From positions 1 to 28,222 of the forward strand of contig URYB01000003.1 in NCBI GenBank assembly GCA_900552085.1: a stretch of 28,222 nucleotides of DNA. Direction: 5' to 3'. Under the pieces are notes generated by a model, which saw only the letters and a program-made list of their open reading frames with translations, did no database searches and was not told the DNA's origin. Below are positions 22,932 through 28,222 of the stretch, in pieces. The stretch comes from an uncultured Lachnobacterium sp. (GTDB lineage: Bacteria > Bacillota > Clostridia > Lachnospirales > Lachnospiraceae). A program made the position numbers and the translations under genes. The number at the start of each line of letters is the position of its first letter. Positions within the stretch are counted from its first letter, which is position 1.

Positions 22932-22960
22932 TTGCCTGTCCGCAGAAAACGCGGTACAAT
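22932..22960 (+). promoter_or_regulatory. Promoter of the HAD phosphatase gene
   Basis: TTGCCT (22932-22937), a 17-bp spacer and TACAAT (22955-22960) precede the start at 22994. The spacer holds CCGC...GCGG, a small inverted repeat. Confidence 0.7.
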
Positions 22961-22993
22961 GCAAATCGAATACTACATGCACAAGGAGAACTT

Positions 22994-23788
22994 ATGAAAA
23001 AAATCGCTTTTTTTGATATTGACGGTACACTTACCTCAGAAATAGATGGTTCCATTCCGGTCAGCGCAATCGAAGCTATACGCGCCGCCCGCGCAAACGG
23101 GAATTTAATGTTTATCAATACCGGAAGATGCTTTCAAAATGTGGAAGAACGTTTCCGTTCCATCGGATTTGACGGACTCGTGTGTGGATGTGGCACCAAC
23201 ATCTACTGTGAGGACAGGGAAATTCTGCATGTATCACAGACACATGATATTACGATGGAACTTCTAAAAGCTGCCCAGGATGCAGACTTGGATATTCTTT
23301 TCGAATCCTACAAGGAAGTTACCTTTGACCGCAGCCGTCCTCTGCACGACTCCGAAGCGATTCGATTATACCGACAGTTTGCAAGCTTTGATTATCATAT
23401 GCCCGATCCAAACACGACACCGGATTTTGCATGTGATAAATTCGTCACCTGGTTCCAGAAACCTGCACAGCTTGCTGAGTTTCGTCAGGTGAGTGATCAA
23501 TATTTTACCTGTATTGACCGCGGTGGAAATTTCCGCGAATATGTTCCACATGGATATAGCAAAGCGACCGGTATCCAGTATGTTCTGGATCATTATGGAC
23601 TTCGCAAGGAAGATGCTTATGTCTTTGGTGACAGCAACAATGATCTGCCTATGCTCACGTATATTCCAAACAGTGTGGCTATGGGAAATGCAAGTCCGGC
23701 ATCGCTCTTTGACGAAGTATCCTACGTGACAAAGAACGCCAGCGAAGATGGTATTGCTGCTGCATTGGAGCACTTTGAATTTATTTAA
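22994..23788 (+). CDS. Cof-type HAD-IIB phosphatase
   Basis: I chose ATG 22994, with AAGGAG about 7 nt upstream; the longer frame from 22880 runs through the promoter. The 264-residue protein has HAD motif I (FFDIDGTLTSE, Asp8 and Asp10), motif II (FINTGR), a C2B-type cap domain in the middle and motif IV (VFGDSNNDLPML). HAD-IIB/Cof proteins dephosphorylate sugar phosphates and other small phosphorylated metabolites; the exact substrate cannot be told. It is monocistronic and ends at a strong hairpin. Confidence 0.92.
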   Translation: MKKIAFFDIDGTLTSEIDGSIPVSAIEAIRAARANGNLMFINTGRCFQNVEERFRSIGFDGLVCGCGTNIYCEDREILHVSQTHDITMELLKAAQDADLDILFESYKEVTFDRSRPLHDSEAIRLYRQFASFDYHMPDPNTTPDFACDKFVTWFQKPAQLAEFRQVSDQYFTCIDRGGNFREYVPHGYSKATGIQYVLDHYGLRKEDAYVFGDSNNDLPMLTYIPNSVAMGNASPASLFDEVSYVTKNASEDGIAAALEHFEFI

Positions 23789-23818
23789 ACCGCTTTAAAA
23801 CAATTTCTTACTATAACA

Positions 23819-23863
23819 AAAAGAAGCCGCTACATGAACTACTTCATGTAACAGCTTCTTTTG
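23819..23863. terminator. Bidirectional terminator between HAD and ferredoxin genes
   Basis: AAGAAGC (23821-23827) pairs with GCTTCTT (23854-23860), and TACATGAA (23831-23838) pairs with TTCATGTA (23843-23850). A runs and T runs flank the stem on both sides, so it can end both convergent transcripts. Confidence 0.88.
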
Positions 23864-23885
23864 TTTTACCTGTATGTAGCTGTGA

Positions 23886-24056
23886 TTAGCCCTGAGCAAT
23901 AGCTCCAGTAGGGCAAACACCTGCACATGTACCACAATCTACACAAGCAGATCCGTCGATCTCGTACTGAGAAGCACCTGCAGAGATTGCTCCTACAGGA
24001 CACTCTCCTGCACATGTACCACAGCTAACGCATGAATCAGAAATTACGTATGCCAT
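23886..24056 (-). CDS. 2[4Fe-4S] ferredoxin
   Basis: This 56-residue frame encodes a clostridial-type ferredoxin with two CxxCxxCxxxCP motifs: Cys9, 12, 15, 19 (CVSCGTCAGECP) and Cys38, 41, 44, 48 (CVDCGTCAGVCP). The two halves are internal repeats. It is a small soluble low-potential electron carrier. AAGGAGG is 8 nt upstream of the ATG. A -10/-35 pair and a 16-bp palindrome lie in front, and a bidirectional terminator follows, so it is monocistronic. Confidence 0.97.
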   Translation of the reverse strand: MAYVISDSCVSCGTCAGECPVGAISAGASQYEIDGSACVDCGTCAGVCPTGAIAQG

Positions 24057-24072
24057 AATAGAATCCTCCTTA

Positions 24073-24088
24073 AATAATGATCATTATT
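24073..24088. promoter_or_regulatory. Fur-like palindrome in the ferredoxin leader
   Basis: AATAATGATCATTATT is a perfect 16-bp palindrome between the ferredoxin promoter and its ribosome binding site. It resembles the 7-1-7 Fur-type box (TGATAATnATTATCA) in its ATAATGAT and ATCATTAT arms. Binding there would block transcription elongation or initiation, a fit for iron control of an iron-sulfur protein. The regulator is not in the window. Confidence 0.5.
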
Positions 24089-24108
24089 CGCCTCATTGGC
24101 TTAAGGAT

Positions 24109-24137
24109 ATTCTAGTACAAACCCCAAAGAAGTTCAA
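24109..24137 (-). promoter_or_regulatory. Ferredoxin promoter
   Basis: On the minus strand TTGAAC (24137-24132), a 17-bp spacer and TAGAAT (24114-24109) lie about 53 bp before the start at 24056. Confidence 0.72.
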
Positions 24138-24181
24138 GAGTTCCGGCAAATGTATTTAATTTGATGCATGCGCACATATTC

Positions 24182-24535
24182 CTAATTCCAGGTAATAAAA
24201 TGATAACTGTCAAGTACCTGAAAGAATTTTGCCAGTCTTTCGTACAATGGATTGGCTTTCTCTCCGAACTGCTCCTCCACTTCTTTGCCAATGGCGATGA
24301 TGTCTTTCTCACCATCCATGATTGGCCAGACAAAACTTCCCATTTCGTCAAGGTGAATGTGCGTAACCTTTGGCTTGTGAAAAAATTTCTGTGCCAGCCG
24401 GTTGAAAAAGCCGGTATTTTCGATATCCAGTGTAACGATTCCTTTTTCGTCCTTCGTCCATGTAATGGCTTCATGACGCTTTGGTTTTCTTTCCAGATAA
24501 TTTTCCTGTTGATCTTTGTTTGTTTTTTTCTTCAT
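24182..24535 (-). CDS. PqqD-like (RRE-fold) small protein
   Basis: The 117-residue protein has a Lys-rich N-terminus and the PqqD-like core: TLDIENTGFFNRLAQKFF, THIHLDEMGSFVWPIMDGEKDI, IGKEVEEQFGEKANPLYERLAKFFQVL and a final ITW. PqqD-fold domains bind leader peptides in RiPP pathways (RRE), but stand-alone versions with other roles exist. Its ATG starts 2 bp after the stop of the OPT transporter gene, so the two are translationally coupled. No radical SAM enzyme or precursor peptide is seen nearby, so a RiPP role is not supported; a link to peptide transport is inference. Confidence 0.8.
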   Translation of the reverse strand: MKKKTNKDQQENYLERKPKRHEAITWTKDEKGIVTLDIENTGFFNRLAQKFFHKPKVTHIHLDEMGSFVWPIMDGEKDIIAIGKEVEEQFGEKANPLYERLAKFFQVLDSYHFITWN

Positions 24536-24537
24536 CT

Positions 24538-26451
24538 CTATTTACTTTCTTTTTTCTTCTTCCAAAAAGAAAATTTCAGTACCAAAAGAATAATCAGTGC
24601 AAATACAACCAGACTTCCGATTGTAGCTACCGGCTCAGAAAGGTTGAGCTTTCCGGACAAGTCGATAACCTCGTCAATCTTAAATACAGCAAATACGGCA
24701 AGAAGGATACCAACGATACCTTCACCTGCGATCATACCTGAGCAGTATAGCATACCATCGCTGATCATACGCTCCTTGTCTTTCTTCTCCTTCTTAGACT
24801 TCTCAAAGGCAAGACGGATAAGTCCACCAACCATGATGCATGCGTTCAGCTGTACTGGAAGGTATACACCAATTGCGAATGGAAGTACCGGAATTCCAAC
24901 AACTTCTACTGCGATAGCAAGAAATACACCGATGAATACCAATGCCCATGGAAGGTTGTTGTTCATAACACCCTCGATGATCATCTTCATCAGCATTGCC
25001 TGTGGAGCACCAAGCTGCTCGGTACCGAATCCCCATGCAGAATCTAACAGATACAGTACACCACTGATTGCAAGACCTGCTGCGATAACACCGATGATCT
25101 CACCGATCTGCTGCTTCTTTGGTGTTGCACCAAGCAGATAACCGGTCTTCAAATCCTGTGACGTATCACCAGCAATAGCTGCTACAATACAGATGATAGA
25201 ACCGATAGCGATCGCTCCCTGCATTCCGTGGATACCAGAATCACCAGTTGCCTTCAGAATAATTGTTGCAATCAAAAGTGTTGCAATTGCCATACCGGAA
25301 ACCGGGTTATTGGAACTTCCTACTAAACCAACCATTCTTGAAGAAACAGTTGCGAAGAAAAATCCGAAAATAACTACGATCACTGCACCCAGTAATGAAA
25401 CTGGAATCTGTGGAAGTAACCATACAAGGATGGTCAGAATTGCAATTGCTACAAGGATGATTTTCATGTTCAGATCCTGATTGGTACGAACATTTCCACC
25501 CTCTTTTGTTCCATTCATGCTCTTTAATGCATCACGGAACGTACGTACAATAAGTGGCAATGACTTGATCAGACTGATGATACCTCCAGCTGCGAGTGCA
25601 CCCGCACCGATATAACGAATATAACTTCCCCAGATAGCGCTTGCTCCACCGCTTGCGAACATCTCGCCAATTGGAGCTGTACCAGGATAAAGTGTAAGAT
25701 CCGATCCAAATAATACGATTGCCGGAATCAATACTAACCAACTGATGATACCACCGGCGAACATATAAGAAGAAATTCTAGGTCCACAAATGTAACCGAC
25801 ACTCATTACAGCCGGATAAATCTGTGTTCCGATTTCACCTGCATATCCCTTTACGCGGATATTAATTTCACTTGGAACAAGTTTCAAACCATCGATGATG
25901 AATTTGAACACTCCTGCGATACCCAGTCCTGCGAATACAGTTGAAGCATTTGCTCCTCCCTCTTCACCTGCTAAAAGTACCTCTGCACATGCAGTTCCTT
26001 CCGGATATGGAAGCACTCCATGCTCTCTTACGATCAGCGCATTACGAAGTGGCACCATGAAAAACACACCGAGAAGACCACCGATTAATGCAATAACCGT
26101 AATCTCAAGAATACTAGGCTTGTCCATTTTGCCTTCTGCTGCCCATAAGAACAAAGCAGGAAGTGTAAAGATTGCACCTGCTGCCAGAGACTCACCAGCG
26201 GAACCGATGGTCTGTACCAGGTTGCTCTCCAAAATGGAGTTCTTTTTCATAATCACTCGAATGACACCCATAGAAATAACGGCTGCCGGAATAGATGCGG
26301 ATACCGTCATACCAACGCGCAATCCCAGATACGCGTTTGCTGCACCGAATACAACTGCCAGAAGTACTCCCATGATAATGGATGTTACGGTAAGTTCAGG
26401 GGTAACTTTTTCTGGCGCAATATACGGCTTAAACTCTTGTTTTTCGTTCAA
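24538..26451 (-). CDS. OPT-family (oligopeptide) transporter
   Basis: The 637-residue protein is an integral membrane protein with about 14-16 hydrophobic segments. It has the OPT start (ELTVTSIIMGVLLAVVFGAANAYLGLRVGMTVSASIPAAV) and the internal SSNNPVSGMAIATLL and GDTSQDLKTGYLLGATP motifs of the bacterial OPT branch. It probably imports oligopeptides or metal chelates by ion symport; the substrate cannot be read from sequence. Translation starts at TTG 26451, with AAAGGAG 8 nt upstream. A clear promoter precedes it and a PqqD-like gene follows in the same transcript. Confidence 0.93.
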   Translation of the reverse strand: MNEKQEFKPYIAPEKVTPELTVTSIIMGVLLAVVFGAANAYLGLRVGMTVSASIPAAVISMGVIRVIMKKNSILESNLVQTIGSAGESLAAGAIFTLPALFLWAAEGKMDKPSILEITVIALIGGLLGVFFMVPLRNALIVREHGVLPYPEGTACAEVLLAGEEGGANASTVFAGLGIAGVFKFIIDGLKLVPSEINIRVKGYAGEIGTQIYPAVMSVGYICGPRISSYMFAGGIISWLVLIPAIVLFGSDLTLYPGTAPIGEMFASGGASAIWGSYIRYIGAGALAAGGIISLIKSLPLIVRTFRDALKSMNGTKEGGNVRTNQDLNMKIILVAIAILTILVWLLPQIPVSLLGAVIVVIFGFFFATVSSRMVGLVGSSNNPVSGMAIATLLIATIILKATGDSGIHGMQGAIAIGSIICIVAAIAGDTSQDLKTGYLLGATPKKQQIGEIIGVIAAGLAISGVLYLLDSAWGFGTEQLGAPQAMLMKMIIEGVMNNNLPWALVFIGVFLAIAVEVVGIPVLPFAIGVYLPVQLNACIMVGGLIRLAFEKSKKEKKDKERMISDGMLYCSGMIAGEGIVGILLAVFAVFKIDEVIDLSGKLNLSEPVATIGSLVVFALIILLVLKFSFWKKKKESK

Positions 26452-26491
26452 TGTTATTCTCCTTTCCCCTTAATAGTAAAGTAACTCTAAT

Positions 26492-26520
26492 ATTATATCT
26501 TATTTTCTCATTATTGGCAA
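26492..26520 (-). promoter_or_regulatory. Promoter of the OPT-PqqD operon
   Basis: On the minus strand TTGCCA (26520-26515), a 17-bp spacer and TATAAT (26497-26492) lie about 40 bp before the TTG start. Confidence 0.82.
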
Positions 26521-26555
26521 CTATTTATGCTTTCCTACAGTTTTGAAAGGTAAAT

Positions 26556-27027
26556 TTATTTTATAGCCTGCCAATGCTTCTGGCGGTTAAATCCCTGATT
26601 TTCTATTTTCCATCTGCCTGGACTTTCCTTTCTGCGTAATAAATCAGATTTACATCTGTGTTCTGAAATATGATCTCATTCTGGCTGACATACAATCCAT
26701 CGGCTGTTATGATAATCGGAAGTCTCAGAAAACTCTCTTTTATCTTTTTTGCCAGTCTGACAAATGCCTTGCTTTCACAATCCTGTTTTATTTTTTCTTC
26801 ACTCTGATTGATATACTCCTCCGAATTTTCAATTCCTGCATGCTTGAAATTCCACCTATACATTTATAATACAGGACTCCCAGCATGGCTTTTACGGTAT
26901 AATCAATATAACTCTGATTTCGTGGATCATTTACCTCGACGAATCTTGAAAATAAGTCGGAATAATATTTGTTTTGAATCTTATTGCATTCTACAATAGG
27001 ATTTTTTTCAAGTTTTTTCTTTTATTT
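26556..27027 (-). pseudogene. Degraded DDE-type transposase remnant
   Basis: Three leftward pieces in different frames resemble one transposase. An N-terminal piece (about 27027-26840) reads YYSDLFSRFVEVNDPRNQSY and CIGGISSMQEL. A middle piece (26863-26603) has KQDCESKAFVRLAKKIKESF and LPIIITADGLYVS, like the central Asp motif of DDE enzymes. A C-terminal scrap (about 26615-26556) reads WKIENQGFNRQKHW, like the glutamate motif. Large parts between them are missing, so it is a fossil. I see no terminal inverted repeats. It lies just upstream of the OPT promoter, in an AT-rich gap. Confidence 0.75.
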
Positions 27028-27066
27028 TACCTTATCGCAAAGAATTATTCCTTAAATCAAGCATAT

Positions 27067-27954
27067 TTAATGCGAATTATTTTTACCTTTCAAAACTGGC
27101 TTTTCTATACATATATCTACTATCACAGCAACAAACACCTCACACAACACGATCAGTGTTCCGGTAGCAAGCCGGTTCAAAAATCCCGCCATATCATCCA
27201 AACGATGCAGCATATCACTATACACATAGGACAGATAAATATTGGCAACTACCGGATACGTTCCCATATGAACCATCGGTGCCGCGCATCTGGTTCTCCG
27301 CACAAAATCCACCACCAGAATAACCAAATTGATCACGAACACAACAATCAGCCGTCCCTCCAGATACCATCCGACCGAAGATGGCTGCATATGAAAAGGC
27401 ATCTGTCCCCGGCTGATCATCATGGTATTGATAAACATTCCGGCGATCATATACACTCCGGATATGATACTGATTGCAACCATCCACTTTCCAAAACGAT
27501 CAGATTCCACAGCTTTCGTTCGATGATCCATTATATATTTCGCTGTCAACAGGATCAGCACAACGGCAAGTTCCGCATAAGTCATACTGTCTATTGTGTT
27601 TCCCCGAAAAGCAAGACCTCCTTTAATGAGCAGATAACACAACATTACGATTGCAACTCCGTTTTCGACAAGCTTACGCATTTTTTCCTTGCCCTGTATC
27701 TTGGCAACGCGCACAACTTCCGTAATCGCGGTATCCTGATCACTGTCTTTTGTTCCCGTGATAATATCCTGAATCCGCAGCTCAAGCATCTGTGCCAATG
27801 GCTCGATCACACCGATATCCGGAAACGTCTCACCATTCTCCCATCTGGATATTGCTTTATTCGATACGCCGATCATATCGCCAAGTTCACTCTGTGTGTA
27901 CCCCTTGTCGATCCGCGCCTGCCTTATCATCTTTCCGGTTTTCTCTTTGTTCAT
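27067..27954 (-). CDS. XRE-family regulator with a membrane C-terminus
   Basis: The 295-residue protein joins an XRE helix-turn-helix (about residues 8-62: IRQARIDKGYTQSELGDMI, then VSNKAISRWENGETFPD) to a C-terminal part with about five hydrophobic segments (around GVAIVMLCYLLI, AELAVVLILLTAKYI, WMVAISIISGVYMIAGM, RLIVVFVINLVILVVDFV and ATGTLIVLCEVFVAVIVDI). Such membrane-tethered XRE proteins are common in Firmicutes and often sense envelope or peptide signals. AAGGGG lies about 10 nt upstream of the ATG. An inverted repeat in its promoter suggests self-regulation. No partner gene lies next to it. Confidence 0.88.
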   Translation of the reverse strand: MNKEKTGKMIRQARIDKGYTQSELGDMIGVSNKAISRWENGETFPDIGVIEPLAQMLELRIQDIITGTKDSDQDTAITEVVRVAKIQGKEKMRKLVENGVAIVMLCYLLIKGGLAFRGNTIDSMTYAELAVVLILLTAKYIMDHRTKAVESDRFGKWMVAISIISGVYMIAGMFINTMMISRGQMPFHMQPSSVGWYLEGRLIVVFVINLVILVVDFVRRTRCAAPMVHMGTYPVVANIYLSYVYSDMLHRLDDMAGFLNRLATGTLIVLCEVFVAVIVDICIEKPVLKGKNNSH

Positions 27955-27986
27955 AAGGTTCGCCCCTTCCTGTCTTTGATGAGTCC

Positions 27987-28015
27987 ATCATACTTTGCAC
28001 AGAGGCAAAACACAA
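27987..28015 (-). promoter_or_regulatory. XRE gene promoter with an inverted repeat in the spacer
   Basis: On the minus strand TTGTGT (28015-28010), a 17-bp spacer and TATGAT (27992-27987) precede the gene. TTTGC (27994-27998) and GCAAA (28005-28009) form an inverted repeat with a 6-bp gap inside the spacer, a typical place for an autorepressor site. Confidence 0.65.
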
Positions 28016-28222
28016 TCCACTATGGTGAGAATGCCTATAAACTCAACAAATTCTACTTTGCGACAAATTCTAAAAAGTGTCTTTGACGCTTCAACTCCCT
28101 TACCCCTCATTCATGAGAGGGGTTATAAAATTATTACAAAAATATTTTTCTACTTCTTCACAATGTTTCAACGTGTTTTTTCATATATTGCTACATTGTC
28201 CAAGAGTATCATGTCCTTCATC
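28016..28222. other. Right edge, no supported gene
   Basis: I see a direct repeat ACAAATTCTA (28046-28055 and 28063-28072, 17 bp apart) and a small inverted repeat CCCCTC/GAGGGG (28103-28108 and 28117-28122). A leftward frame at the very edge (28222 to about 28168) could be the end of a neighbouring gene, but it is too short to support. Confidence 0.35.

Noticed and set aside
22880..22993. N-terminal extension of the HAD phosphatase
   Set aside because: The extension spans the predicted promoter, and a good ribosome binding site lies in front of ATG 22994, where the DxD motif is at the normal distance.
24182..24535. RiPP biosynthetic cluster because of the PqqD-like protein
   Set aside because: No radical SAM enzyme, precursor peptide or dedicated protease is found nearby.
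28168..28222. C-terminal end of a leftward gene at the right edge
   Set aside because: Only about 17 codons are visible, with no recognisable motif.

Overview
The window looks like chromosomal DNA of a Gram-positive anaerobe of the Clostridia, most likely a Lachnospiraceae. The reasons are strong AGGAGG-type ribosome binding sites, moderate GC content, a gene order (tsaC, ywlE-like, upp, comEB, then the atp operon) that echoes the Bacillus/Clostridium ywl-upp-atp region, a Na+-type ATP synthase c subunit, a 56-residue 2[4Fe-4S] ferredoxin and a c-di-GMP-I riboswitch. The genus cannot be fixed from sequence alone. No rRNA, tRNA, CRISPR array or intact mobile element is visible.

Left part (1-5640). 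A LytTR response regulator is encoded leftward. Just beyond its stop lie two direct repeats, a good promoter, a c-di-GMP-I aptamer and an intrinsic terminator, all aimed at a gene beyond the left edge. Rightward lie a membrane protein and a zinc-ribbon protein, then an ECF sigma factor with its membrane anti-sigma factor. After these comes the most unusual feature: a 236-bp AT-rich array of ten 6-bp half-sites (GGACAT and ATGTCC alternating) with a 50-52 bp period. A small membrane protein gene points into the array.

Centre (5585-16176). A complete leftward F-type ATP synthase operon runs atpZ-atpI-atpB-atpE-atpF-atpH-atpA-atpG-atpD-atpC. It has its own promoter, two related hairpin elements that bracket only atpE, a possible 47-residue membrane peptide gene after atpC, and a strong terminator. 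Upstream is a leftward tsaC-phosphatase-like-upp-comEB operon with a consensus promoter. The phosphatase-like protein has Ser in place of the catalytic Cys.

Right-centre (16100-23863). A MerR-type regulator is divergent from tsaC and convergent with a GH13 glucosidase operon. That operon contains one intact GH13 enzyme and one paralogue broken by an internal deletion at a short direct repeat. Upstream lie palindromes that look like operators, a LacI-family regulator, a cytidylate-kinase-like protein and an unrecognised protein with an HEIGH motif. A Cof-type HAD phosphatase is divergent from these.

Right part (23886-28222). A small ferredoxin gene has a Fur-like palindrome in its leader. A PqqD-like protein is translationally coupled to an OPT-family transporter. 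A decayed transposase lies in their upstream region. An XRE-type regulator with a membrane C-terminus has an inverted repeat inside its own promoter. Together these suggest sugar and peptide use, ion-coupled energy metabolism and several signal-controlled loci, but the links between modules are inference.
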